NCBI GenBank assembly: GCA_039183635.1
Contig: JBCDBL010000022.1
Location: 1 to 37,508, forward strand
Direction of reading: 5' to 3'
Length of the DNA: 37,508 nt
Source of the DNA: JBCDBL01 sp039183635
GTDB taxonomy: Bacteria; Pseudomonadota; Alphaproteobacteria; Caulobacterales; Parvularculaceae
The notes under the pieces were generated by a model. It did not search any database, was not told the origin of the DNA, and saw only the letters and a program-made list of their open reading frames with translations. The translations under genes and the position numbers were made by a program. Shown piece after piece: positions 7,968-15,237 of this stretch. Positions within the stretch are counted from its first letter, which is position 1. Each line of letters opens with the position of its first letter.

Positions 7968-8306
7968 ATGATGAGCAGTAACGTTACGACAGTTTTTATT
8001 GCAATGAACAGATTCAAGATCGTTCCCGGCAAAGAGGAAGACTTTGAAACAGTATGGCGAGAGCGCGACACGCATCTCGATAAGGTTCCCGGTTTTATTG
8101 ACTTCAAGCTTTTAAAAGGACCGCAAAAAGACGATCATACGTTGTACGCCTCCCATACAATTTGGGCGGATCAACAAAGCTTTGAAGCCTGGACAAAGTC
8201 AGAAGCCTTTCGCGCAGCCCATAAAAACGCCGGCGACAACAAGCCGCTTTATCTGGGGCATCCTGAGTTTGAAGGCTTTGAAACTGTGCACATGACCAGT
8301 CCTTGA
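7968..8306 (+). CDS. IsdG/HmuQ-like haem-degrading monooxygenase
   Basis: A 112-residue protein of the antibiotic-biosynthesis-monooxygenase (ABM) fold. The residues that define IsdG-type haem oxygenases are present with near-identical spacing: Asn14 (IAMNRFK), Trp75 (FEAWTKSEAF) and His85. The sequence also has the PGFIDFKLLKGP and LYLGHPEFEGFE segments shared with rhizobial HmuQ/HmuD-like proteins. Such enzymes open the haem ring in the cytoplasm and release iron. It starts at ATG 7968 (or 7971) after AAAGGT, 28 bases beyond sodX, so it is probably co-transcribed with the Ni-SOD genes. It ends 5 bases from the convergent hmuV. This placement links haem import and iron release. A different ABM activity is possible but less likely. 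Confidence 0.82.
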   Translation: MMSSNVTTVFIAMNRFKIVPGKEEDFETVWRERDTHLDKVPGFIDFKLLKGPQKDDHTLYASHTIWADQQSFEAWTKSEAFRAAHKNAGDNKPLYLGHPEFEGFETVHMTSP

Positions 8307-8311
8307 ATGCT

Positions 8312-9061
8312 TTAGGCCAGTTCGAACGGTGCATCGAGATCGAACACATCGGCAATCCGTTCTGGCGTTAATTCGATTTCGGGCGGGCCTGCTGAAACGA
8401 CACGCCCCTCTTTAAACATCACAATTTGATCGGCATGTCGCTTTACAAGCTGCAAATCGTGCAAAACACAAACAACCCCCCATCCCCCCTCAGCCAATTT
8501 GGATAAGAAAGACATCAGCGCCAGCTGATGTTTTAAATCGAGAGCGGATGTCGGTTCATCCAGCAAGAGCCAACGGGCCTTTGCTTCATCAGGAGCAAAC
8601 CAGACTTGTGCAAGGGCGCGGGCGATCATCACACGCTGACGCTCGCCGCCGGATAAAGTAAGATAATCGCGCTCAGCAAGACCAACGAGGCTCATACTGT
8701 GCATTGCAGCGGCGACAGCCTCGGCGTCCTCATCCGGCGTTGCACGACCAAAATGCGGCGTGCGCCCCATTTCAACGACTTCATGGACGCGAAACGGAAA
8801 AGCGAGGCTTGGGTGCTGCGCGACAAAAGCGCGCCTGCGGGCTAACTCTTCGCGCGCGAAACTGTGAATCGGTTGTTCTTCCATGAAAGCTCGCCCGGCT
8901 TCAGCCTTCATGGCGCCAGAGAGAACTTTTAACGCTGTTGTTTTGCCTGCGCCGTTCGCCCCGCAAAGCGCTGTAATTTTGCCTGGAACACACGAAAAAC
9001 TCGCATTATGCAAAATTGATTTTGCATTGCGAATGACACTGGCTTTTTCCAAACGCATCAT
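8312..9061 (-). CDS. hmuV: Haem ABC transporter ATP-binding protein
   Basis: A 249-residue ATPase that would power haem import through HmuU. It shows Walker A GANGAGKTT (34-42), the Q-loop region near VAQHP, the signature LSGGERQR (136-143), Walker B WLLLDEP (164-170) and a switch His in VLHDL. The frame is open to 9103, but ATG 9061 is chosen because it overlaps the hmuU stop as TAATG, implying coupling; the adjacent ATG 9058 is equally possible. It is the last gene of the hmuTUV unit and is convergent with the IsdG-like gene. The specific haem assignment, rather than another siderophore or B12, rests on HmuT and the neighbouring haem genes. Confidence 0.88.
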   Translation of the reverse strand: MMRLEKASVIRNAKSILHNASFSCVPGKITALCGANGAGKTTALKVLSGAMKAEAGRAFMEEQPIHSFAREELARRRAFVAQHPSLAFPFRVHEVVEMGRTPHFGRATPDEDAEAVAAAMHSMSLVGLAERDYLTLSGGERQRVMIARALAQVWFAPDEAKARWLLLDEPTSALDLKHQLALMSFLSKLAEGGWGVVCVLHDLQLVKRHADQIVMFKEGRVVSAGPPEIELTPERIADVFDLDAPFELA

Positions 9062-10137
9062 TATCCGAGCGCCTCGCGACGTTTGTCTTTCAAGAGCAGC
9101 CAAAAGAAGAAAGGCGCGCCGATCGCGGCCGTAACGACGCCTAAGGGCAATTCCGCCGGAACCACGGCGATACGCGCGACGAGGTCGGCGGCGAGCACCA
9201 AGGCCGCCCCCAACAATGCCGACCCTGGTAAAACATAACGATGATCAGGACCCGTCATGAGCCGAACAAGATGCGGAACGACCAAGCCAATGAAACTGAC
9301 AACACCACAAATGGCGGTCGCGGCCCCGACGCCAAGGGCGGTAAGAACCGCCGCGCGGCGTTTTACCTTTTCCACATCAACACCGAGGCTCGCCGCGTCG
9401 CCTTCCCCTAATAACAGGCAGTTCATAGCTCTTGATAAAGTCAGCATACCGGCGATTGAAATCGCCATTAGGATAAGTGCGGGCAGGACTCTGGACCAGG
9501 TGGCCCCACCAAGCGTGCCGAGCGTCCAGAGCGTCAAATCCCGCAGCTGCGTATCGTCGGCGAGAAAGGTGAGATAACCGATCCCCGAGATCGCTAAAGC
9601 GTTCGCCGCAACTCCCGCCAGCAGCATCGTTGCAACCACCACGCGCCCTTCAATCGTGGATATGCGGTAAATCATGATGACAACAGTAAGGGAACCGAAA
9701 AACGCAAAGATCGGCAAGGCGAAGGCCCCGAGCACGGCAATCACCGGCGCCAAAACCGCCCCGCCGAGCACAATAATGGCGACCGCCGCAAGCGCGCCGC
9801 CAAAGGACACGCCAATCAGGCTAGGGTCGGCAAGGGGGTTGCGGAAAAAACCCTGCATGGCCGCCCCCGCAACGCCGAGGGTTGCGCCAACGCCAACACC
9901 TAATAGAACCCGGGGTATACGGAGATTAAAAATAACTCCCGACTTCACAGTAGAAACCGAACCTTCCGTCAGGCCCAGCGCATCAGTGATAACGCCGCCA
10001 AAATCCAGTAAGGTTATATTTAAAGGACCAATAACAATGCCGAGCATTGCAAAAACCAAAGCGCCCGCACCACATGCAGCGATGACGACACGGCCGCGCA
10101 CTGCGCGATCCCGTTGAAGAACCGTTGGCTGGGTCAC
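9061..10137 (-). CDS. hmuU: Haem ABC transporter permease (FecCD family)
   Basis: A 358-residue polytopic inner-membrane protein of the FecCD/BtuC permease family, with many hydrophobic helices. It has the characteristic LRIPRVLLGVGVGATLGVAG near residues 72-91, RNPLADP and, near the C-terminus, FIGLVVPHLVRL, which contacts the ATPase. It starts with GTG at 10137, overlapping the hmuT TGA (GTGA), and its stop overlaps the hmuV start, so the three cistrons are tightly coupled. It would form the channel for haem delivered by HmuT. Confidence 0.9.
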   Translation of the reverse strand: MTQPTVLQRDRAVRGRVVIAACGAGALVFAMLGIVIGPLNITLLDFGGVITDALGLTEGSVSTVKSGVIFNLRIPRVLLGVGVGATLGVAGAAMQGFFRNPLADPSLIGVSFGGALAAVAIIVLGGAVLAPVIAVLGAFALPIFAFFGSLTVVIMIYRISTIEGRVVVATMLLAGVAANALAISGIGYLTFLADDTQLRDLTLWTLGTLGGATWSRVLPALILMAISIAGMLTLSRAMNCLLLGEGDAASLGVDVEKVKRRAAVLTALGVGAATAICGVVSFIGLVVPHLVRLMTGPDHRYVLPGSALLGAALVLAADLVARIAVVPAELPLGVVTAAIGAPFFFWLLLKDKRREALG

Positions 10138-11009
10138 AGGCCGGCGGCTTGCTCCGAGGCGATCTGTTCTGCAAGGTCGGCGACAGCTGACGGCAGACGC
10201 GGCCCGAATTGCATTACTGTAACAGGGTCGACCAATATGACGCGGTTTTCTTGAACGGCGCGGGTGAGAGAAATCGCTGGGTGGGATTTGACAGCCTCCA
10301 TCCCGCCGAGACGGTCGGCATGATGGCTCATCACCAAAATAATATCCGGGTCCGCTGCAACAGCCGCTTCCAATGACAAAGACTTATATCCCGAATGACT
10401 GGCGAATACATTTTCGCCACCCAGTAATTCAATGACGCCATGGGCGGCGGTTTCTATACCTGCGGCCTGGGGAACGCCATTCTGCAAAGTCACGAAAAAC
10501 AAAACTTTCGGGGAAAGGCCGAGTTTTGCAACACGATCTTTCATCCCCCTCCGCTCAGCCTCAATACGAGCACGCAAAAGGGCGCCCTTGTCGACAGCGC
10601 CGAGGGTAAGGGCGATTTTGTCCACTTTCTCAAGAATAGCTTCAATTGTGTACGATGCTGGCATCTCAAGCATCTGAACGCCAGAGGCGCGCAATTGTTC
10701 TAAAGCCGGGGGCGGACCGGCGGCGCCGCTGATAATGATAAGGTCAGGCTCCAAAGACAAAACGCCTTCAGCCGCTAATTGACGCACATAGCCGACCTTG
10801 GGCGTGTCGTTCGCCTCTTTTGGATAAACGCTGGTGGAATCCGTTGCAACGAGAGCGTCGCCTTTGCCAAGGGCGTAAACAATCTCCGTAACATCGCCGC
10901 CTACGGAAACGACCCGCTCCTGGGCCTCAGCGGCGAAAGGGAAAAATACGGACATCGCCGTTAAAACGATCGCGGCGTAAAATGTCAGATTTCTTTTCAT
11001 CATGATCAT
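10134..11009 (-). CDS. hmuT: Periplasmic haem-binding protein
   Basis: A 291-residue class III substrate-binding protein with a signal peptide (core about 8-22, likely cleavage after AEA). It has the haem-type start RVVSVGGDVTEIVYALG and the VGYVRQLAAEGVLSLEPDLI segment; Tyr74 in VGY aligns with the tyrosine that ligates haem in ShuT/HmuT proteins. It would capture haem in the periplasm and pass it to HmuUV. Three starts are possible (11009, 11003, 11000); AGGT lies upstream of the first. A 164-base gap separates it from the upstream EF-hand gene, so it may have its own promoter, but none is clear. Confidence 0.9.
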   Translation of the reverse strand: MIMMKRNLTFYAAIVLTAMSVFFPFAAEAQERVVSVGGDVTEIVYALGKGDALVATDSTSVYPKEANDTPKVGYVRQLAAEGVLSLEPDLIIISGAAGPPPALEQLRASGVQMLEMPASYTIEAILEKVDKIALTLGAVDKGALLRARIEAERRGMKDRVAKLGLSPKVLFFVTLQNGVPQAAGIETAAHGVIELLGGENVFASHSGYKSLSLEAAVAADPDIILVMSHHADRLGGMEAVKSHPAISLTRAVQENRVILVDPVTVMQFGPRLPSAVADLAEQIASEQAAGL

Positions 11010-11173
11010 AAGTCTACCTGTTCAGCCAGAGTATCAGGAAGGGAATCCAAATAAAGGAAAGGGTGATAATTCCTTTAATCGATTGGTAAGCGACCCAAAC
11101 CCAAAAAGGCGTTTGCTGTTTTTAACTTGCGCGAATCCTTTTACTCGACGCCATATTGAAAGAACAAAACGGC

Positions 11174-11686
11174 TCAATACTGATCAGCCTCATCTTCCTC
11201 GTTTATAACGCCGTCTTTATTACTGTCGAGACGAGAAAACATCCGATCGCCGGAAGCGTTGAACTCCTCCTCCGTCATGATCGCATCATCATCGGAATCA
11301 AGAGCCGCAAAACGCACTTCAGCTTGTTTCAAGGCGCGCTTGCGCTGCTCCTCCAATTGCTGCTCCAGACGCGCTTTGTACTCAGCGACATATTCCTCGA
11401 CATAGACTTTACCGTCCCCGTCGCTGTCTCGTCGGTTATATCCTTGCGCGCGCGCGACCGCGAATTCTTCTTTCGTCACAACCCCGTCTTTATTCGTATC
11501 GTACCTCTCATAAAACGATCGGCTGGAATGCGCACCTTTGCCGGAGCCCTGCCAAACACCGGTTTGGCGCTTTTCAGATTTCTCAGCGCCCGATCCTTCA
11601 ACGCCTTTGTGATGATCCGCCAGAACTGGGCTGGCCAATAACGCCGCGGCGACGAGAGTGGAGAAGACAGAGCTTTTAAAGGTCAT
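11174..11686 (-). CDS. Exported EF-hand calcium-binding protein
   Basis: A 170-residue protein with a signal peptide (likely cleavage after VLA) and four EF-hand loops: DTNKDGVVTKEE (63-74), DSDGDGKVYVEE (87-98), DSDDDAIMTEEE (120-131, with Ala in place of the usual Gly at loop position 6) and DSNKDGVINEED (144-155). A charged, Gln/Glu/Arg-rich helix links the two pairs. It should bind calcium in the periplasm or at the surface. ATG 11686 is chosen over a longer frame because AAGGA lies about 9 bases upstream and the signal peptide begins there. It follows the DUF4198 gene by 34 bases and is probably in its transcript. Its link to haem uptake is positional only. Confidence 0.82.
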   Translation of the reverse strand: MTFKSSVFSTLVAAALLASPVLADHHKGVEGSGAEKSEKRQTGVWQGSGKGAHSSRSFYERYDTNKDGVVTKEEFAVARAQGYNRRDSDGDGKVYVEEYVAEYKARLEQQLEEQRKRALKQAEVRFAALDSDDDAIMTEEEFNASGDRMFSRLDSNKDGVINEEDEADQY

Positions 11687-11720
11687 ATCCGCGATCCTTG
11701 TGCGCTTATGGGAAATCAAT

Positions 11721-12515
11721 TCAACGAATAACTTCAAAGGTAAGAGACGTCGTATAGCTGCGCTCGTCTGTTTCCGCGCCGTCCGGAGCACACGCGCGGT
11801 GTCGCGTGTAAATCATATATACGCCCGGTTTATCAAAAACTGCGGTCAAACGTCCATCTGCGCCAGTCTTGACGAAGCACTTGTATTCCGGTTCTTCAAA
11901 GCAGCCCCCCTCGCGCGTAATCGTAAGCGCTTTATCAGCTAAAGGTGCGCCATCGAATACAACGTCCATCTCAAACGTTTCATCGAGGTAAATCTTGTTA
12001 GGGTGCGTCACAGGCATAAAAACAAGACGCCCTATAGGCGCCTTAACGGCGCCCCAACTTGGCGCGCCTTTGGTGACATAGACGTCGGCAACGGTTTCCG
12101 TCTGCGTCGTGGCAACTTGCAAGGCCTCGTCCGGGACGGGCGCATCGCTGGGAAACAAAGGTTTCCATTCGCCATCGACCAGCATGCGGCGCCCCTTACG
12201 GCCAAGCCGAACGCCGGTGGTAAGACGATACGTGCCGTCTGCGGTCAACTCTTCTTCAAGTATAACGAGTTGACGATGTGCTGTTTTGTGTTCGAATTCC
12301 TTGCGTTCGCCATCGGGCGATACGACATGGAAATCAGCAGAGTCCACAGCGATCTCAGGCCGAAAGACATTTTCTGTAAATGCGCTCTGCACCGTGATAA
12401 AGCCGCTTTGACTAACGGAAAACCTGTTCGGATACATATATGACGTGTGCGCCCGGGCTTGTACGGCGCCGCCGATCAAGTGCGTGATGATAAGCGCCCA
12501 TCTTGTTATCAGCAT
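11721..12515 (-). CDS. DUF4198 periplasmic protein
   Basis: A 264-residue exported protein (hydrophobic core about 5-20, cleavage near ARA, mature start HTSYMYPNRF) that fits the DUF4198 family, periplasmic beta-rich proteins often placed beside metal or TonB-dependent uptake genes and related to NikM-type nickel-uptake components. Most of the chain is predicted beta strand. The C-terminal third has three cysteines (GGCFEEPEYKCF and RHRAC) and an IYTRH segment; this part reads as an Ig-like or carboxypeptidase-regulatory-like fold. A function in metal or haem handling is inferred from context. A promoter with a Fur-like site lies directly upstream. Confidence 0.75.
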   Translation of the reverse strand: MLITRWALIITHLIGGAVQARAHTSYMYPNRFSVSQSGFITVQSAFTENVFRPEIAVDSADFHVVSPDGERKEFEHKTAHRQLVILEEELTADGTYRLTTGVRLGRKGRRMLVDGEWKPLFPSDAPVPDEALQVATTQTETVADVYVTKGAPSWGAVKAPIGRLVFMPVTHPNKIYLDETFEMDVVFDGAPLADKALTITREGGCFEEPEYKCFVKTGADGRLTAVFDKPGVYMIYTRHRACAPDGAETDERSYTTSLTFEVIR

Positions 12516-12556
12516 GGAAAACGACCCGAAACCCCGGCTATAGCGCCTCCAGACAT

Positions 12557-12584
12557 ATAGTATGCAAATGATATTTAATTACAA
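12557..12584 (-). promoter_or_regulatory. Promoter of the DUF4198 gene with Fur-like site
   Basis: On the minus strand TTGTAA (12584-12579), a 16-base spacer and TACTAT (12562-12557) form a moderate promoter 42 bases before the DUF4198 start. The spacer reads TTAAATATCATTTGCA, an AT-rich sequence like half of a Fur box. Iron control is inferred, not shown. Confidence 0.4.
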
Positions 12585-12622
12585 GTAAGGTGTTTTCATG
12601 CTATGGTGTAGTGAAATCATAT

Positions 12623-12766
12623 CTAGAGCACGTCTCATTTAATTGGATTCATATGACGTGCTCTAGGTCTTTGTTTACGCGTGTCTTTTCCGCAAAACCG
12701 GTATCCACTTTTGCGCGACACGCGCTAGGGGTTCGAATCTAACGATTCGCACCCCCAGCATTTTTT
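12623..12766. repeat. Dispersed multi-hairpin element, copy 1
   Basis: Three consecutive inverted repeats. (1) CTAGAGCACGTC (12623-12634) pairs perfectly with GACGTGCTCTAG (12655-12666). (2) CGCGTGTC (12678-12685) pairs with GACACGCG (12717-12724), enclosing GCAAAA (12692-12697) and TTTTGC (12709-12714) around CCGGTATCCAC. (3) GGGGT-CGAATC (12728-12739) pairs with GATTCG-ACCCC (12744-12755), followed by T6 at 12761-12766, so hairpin 3 could also terminate plus-strand transcripts. The layout resembles the AGAGCA…TGCTCT / AACCGG…CCACTT interspersed palindromes common in alphaproteobacterial intergenic DNA. A divergent copy lies at 18145-18440. Confidence 0.75.
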
Positions 12767-12771
12767 GTGAT

Positions 12772-12852
12772 GGATCGAATTATCCTGACATTTGAACTTC
12801 TCAAAGCAATGCGGCGCAGCGCCTTGGGGGACACAAATGTCAGGTTTGATCC
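12772..12852. repeat. Inverted repeat downstream of tonB
   Basis: CCTGACATTTG (12784-12794) is exactly inverted as CAAATGTCAGG (12834-12844). Outside these arms GGATCGAA and its near-complement TTTGATCC extend the match with a 4-base difference. The 39-base interior includes GGCGC and GCGCC. It lies 55-135 bases beyond the tonB stop and may be the 3' end of the tonB-exb transcript or part of the neighbouring repeat element. It has no clear T-run on the minus strand. Confidence 0.55.
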
Positions 12853-12906
12853 GCTAGCCGGACTCATCCTCATTTTTCTGGATTTTCGCTCCTGAGTGTC
12901 AGCGCC

Positions 12907-13740
12907 TCATCGCCCTTCGATTTCCACGACAAAGTCGCGATTAACCCCTTCCGGTGGTTTTGGAAACGGCGCCGCACGCTCAATGACTTTCTGGGCCTCC
13001 CGATCAAATCGGGAAGAGCCGGAGCTTTTGGTGATACGGACGCTTTCCAATTCGCCCGACGGCGCAATCGTGAACGCCACAAAGGTCGATCCAGGCCCCG
13101 ATGCCCGCGGTCTGCGGACCTTCGACAGATGCTCCATCACTTGGCCGGCATAGTTTTGCGATGCGGCGTTGCCGGGTTTTGAGGTGGGTTCGGATGGCCC
13201 CGCATCGCCAGATTTCGCCCCCACAGACGCCGTTGAAGCAGCGCCGCCTTCCGGCAAGGACGGGGCGGTTTGCTCGGCTGGCGCTCCCACAGGCTCGGTC
13301 GTTTCTAACCGCTCCACCGGAGGCGGAACATCCTCCGTTTTAGGCGGCTCTGGCGGCTCTTTCGACTCTGGCGCGACCTCGTCTATAGCTTCAGGTTCTG
13401 GCGCTGGTTCAGCCCTTGGTTCCGGTTCGGCGGGAATGACGGGCGCAATAGACTCCTGGTTCGCCGCGGCGTCAAAGGGCGCCTGTTCTGAAGGTTTTGC
13501 AGGTTTTTCTTCCGGCTCGCTCACCGGCTCCTCAGGCGGCGGCTGTTCTGTCTGCGCCTCTTCCGCACCGGCCTTTGAGGCCGTCGAAAGCGCCGCATCG
13601 AGACCTAATTCCACACGCAAAGAACCGCCCTCAATGGCGGCGGTCTCACGCCGTTGCGGAACGGTGTTCAACAACAACACATGCAGCCCCGCCGCAATCA
13701 GAACCGCTAAAAGGCGGCGCAGGAAGGCGCCCACGCTCAT
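12907..13740 (-). CDS. tonB: TonB energy transducer
   Basis: A 277-residue TonB. It has one N-terminal membrane helix (about 8-27, with the typical His in AAGLHVLLL), a long Pro/Glu-rich spacer (about 60-165) to cross the periplasm, and the C-terminal TonB domain (about 195-277) with VRRPRAS, FTIAPSGELESVRI and a late AAPFPKPP. It transmits proton-motive force from ExbB/ExbD to outer-membrane receptors. Its ATG overlaps the stop of the upstream exbD (ATGA). Being last of exbB-exbD-exbD-tonB and next to the receptor, it is likely dedicated to this locus. Confidence 0.9.
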   Translation of the reverse strand: MSVGAFLRRLLAVLIAAGLHVLLLNTVPQRRETAAIEGGSLRVELGLDAALSTASKAGAEEAQTEQPPPEEPVSEPEEKPAKPSEQAPFDAAANQESIAPVIPAEPEPRAEPAPEPEAIDEVAPESKEPPEPPKTEDVPPPVERLETTEPVGAPAEQTAPSLPEGGAASTASVGAKSGDAGPSEPTSKPGNAASQNYAGQVMEHLSKVRRPRASGPGSTFVAFTIAPSGELESVRITKSSGSSRFDREAQKVIERAAPFPKPPEGVNRDFVVEIEGR

Positions 13741-14120
13741 GGACCGGCGTTCTCTGTAATGATGTAAATGTTCTCTACGCCTTCTGCGCGCAGCTCGCTG
13801 ACAATGCGCAACAACTCTCTCGCCGGCAAACGGCGGTCCGGCGTAATGCGCACGACACGTTCGCCTTCAGGCAATGAGCCAAGATACGCGTTTAGCGCGC
13901 CGATCTCCTCTCCGCTGACAAACAGGCCGCCGCTTTCGTTAACTTGCAACACCCGGCCGTCCGTACAGCAATCAAGATCCGTTGTTTGCACGAATTCCAA
14001 CGACGGCAGACTGGGCTGGGTGAGCGTGCCCGTCACCATGAAAAAAACTAAAATCAGGAATACAATATTGATAAGCGAAATCGTCGGCTCGCGCCGGGAG
14101 CGTTGAGGCAAACGTTTCAT
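13737..14120 (-). CDS. exbD: ExbD-type biopolymer transport protein (second copy)
   Basis: A 127-residue ExbD/TolR protein: a short basic cytoplasmic start, one membrane helix (about 14-31, ISLINIVFLILVFFMV) and a periplasmic domain. Classic ExbD/TolR proteins have an essential Asp in the helix (LIDVxFxLLxFF); here that position is Asn (SLINIVFLILVFF), so this copy may not conduct protons itself. DLDCC is an unusual cysteine pair after the helix. The gene overlaps both neighbours by ATGA-type junctions. It probably pairs with the other ExbD as a structural or regulatory partner. Confidence 0.87.
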   Translation of the reverse strand: MKRLPQRSRREPTISLINIVFLILVFFMVTGTLTQPSLPSLEFVQTTDLDCCTDGRVLQVNESGGLFVSGEEIGALNAYLGSLPEGERVVRITPDRRLPARELLRIVSELRAEGVENIYIITENAGP

Positions 14121-14506
14121 GACGGTTCTACAACGCGAATGCGCGCCTTTGGAGCAGTGCGCAGCTGCAATAAAATGTCAACAAAACGCTGCGTCGTCAC
14201 CTGTTCGCCGATCTCCACCGCGATGATCGCGCCCGGCTCTGCTATTATGTCTGCAAGACGTTCCGTAAGCTGTTCTTCAATAATAGGGCTACCGTCAACT
14301 TGCAATGTTTCCGGCGCCACAAAAAGGCGGACAACGACAAACGTTTCTTCGCCCGTCCTCATGCCTTCCATGCCGGAAATCAGCTCAATTTCGGCTTCTT
14401 TGGAAAAGGTCGACGCCAGCATGAAAAACAGCAGCAGCAGGAAGATCACATCAATCAAGGATGTGATAGAGGCCTTTCGCCGTGAGGCTTTGCGCTTAAG
14501 CGCCAT
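14117..14506 (-). CDS. exbD: ExbD-type biopolymer transport protein (first copy)
   Basis: A 129-residue ExbD/TolR protein with a basic start (KRKASRRKAS), then the canonical helix SLIDVIFLLLLFFML carrying the conserved proton-handling Asp, and a periplasmic domain of about 90 residues. It works with ExbB and TonB as the inner-membrane motor. Its start overlaps the exbB end by 11 bases, and its stop overlaps the next exbD. Compared with the following copy, this one keeps the key Asp, so it is the likely functional proton channel subunit. Confidence 0.9.
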   Translation of the reverse strand: MALKRKASRRKASITSLIDVIFLLLLFFMLASTFSKEAEIELISGMEGMRTGEETFVVVRLFVAPETLQVDGSPIIEEQLTERLADIIAEPGAIIAVEIGEQVTTQRFVDILLQLRTAPKARIRVVEPS

Positions 14507-15137
14507 CGCCGCCTGACCTCGTCGGCGTTGTCAAGGTTGCAAAAGCATATTCGGCGAACGCCCGTTCCGCATCGATTCGCGCCTCGAACCAGGACAACGC
14601 AACGGATGTCGGCATGGCGACGCTCAAGCCCGCCGCCGTCGTCATCAGCGCGACCCATATGCCGCCGGCGAGCAGTGACGGATCGACTTGCGTGCCCGCA
14701 TCCTGCAAAGCCTGAAAAGCTTCGATCATGCCAAGGACGGTGCCAAGCAATCCCAACAAAGGCGCCAATTGCGCCACTGTATCCAAAATGCGGAACCCTC
14801 CTTCTAACGGCGCCAGGCGGCGTTCCGCCTCGGATTCCAGACGGCCTTGAACGCCTGACCGACCCTCAAGATTCATCCCGAGCTCCACTACGGGCGCCAG
14901 AAAATGGCGGGACCGGCCAAGGGCGGCGCGGGCGGCTTTTTTATCGCCCGCATCCCATTCGTTTATAGCGTCCTGAAGGCGCTTGCGCTTGCCAACGCGC
15001 GCCCATTTATACTGTAAAAGCTTCAGTAAAACCAATGATAAAGTTAGTATAGAGACAATCAACAGAAGGATCAGAACCGGCCCGCCAAGCTCGGCCAAAC
15101 GCCAAACCGGATCTAAAAAAGCAGGGCGTGAAAACAT
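14496..15137 (-). CDS. exbB: ExbB-type motor protein (MotA/TolQ/ExbB family)
   Basis: A 213-residue ExbB/TolQ protein with three membrane helices (about 18-40, 120-142 and 158-180). The conserved segment LAPLLGLLGTVLGMIEAF and the later helix GGIWVALMTTAAGLSVAMP are clear family marks. It forms the pentameric ring around ExbD and drives TonB with the proton gradient. It starts at ATG 15137 behind a GAGG-type site, 100 bases after the receptor gene. A long inverted repeat lies in that gap. Confidence 0.9.
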   Translation of the reverse strand: MFSRPAFLDPVWRLAELGGPVLILLLIVSILTLSLVLLKLLQYKWARVGKRKRLQDAINEWDAGDKKAARAALGRSRHFLAPVVELGMNLEGRSGVQGRLESEAERRLAPLEGGFRILDTVAQLAPLLGLLGTVLGMIEAFQALQDAGTQVDPSLLAGGIWVALMTTAAGLSVAMPTSVALSWFEARIDAERAFAEYAFATLTTPTRSGGDGA

Positions 15138-15163
15138 GAGCTATCCCCTCGCCTTTAAAAAGT

Positions 15164-15222
15164 GGAGCGAAAAGCGCCGTTACGGGAACTTACTATACCC
15201 ACCCGCAACAGCGCTTCGCTCC
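15164..15222. repeat. Inverted repeat between receptor and exbB
   Basis: GGAGCGAAAAGCGC (15164-15177) and GCGCTTCGCTCC (15211-15222) pair over 12 positions with a two-base bulge. It fills the 100-base gap between the receptor stop and exbB. It may lower read-through or protect the receptor mRNA end; no T-run follows on the minus strand. Confidence 0.5.
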
Positions 15223-15237
15223 GCCACCCAAGCAAAA

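Noticed and set aside
12728..12755. tRNA-like GGGGTTCGAATC segment
   Set aside because: It resembles a T-arm, but no acceptor stem, D-arm or anticodon arm fits around it; it is hairpin 3 of the dispersed repeat.
13169..13759. A Gly/Ser-rich plus-strand frame
   Set aside because: Shadow of the Pro/Glu-rich spacer of tonB.
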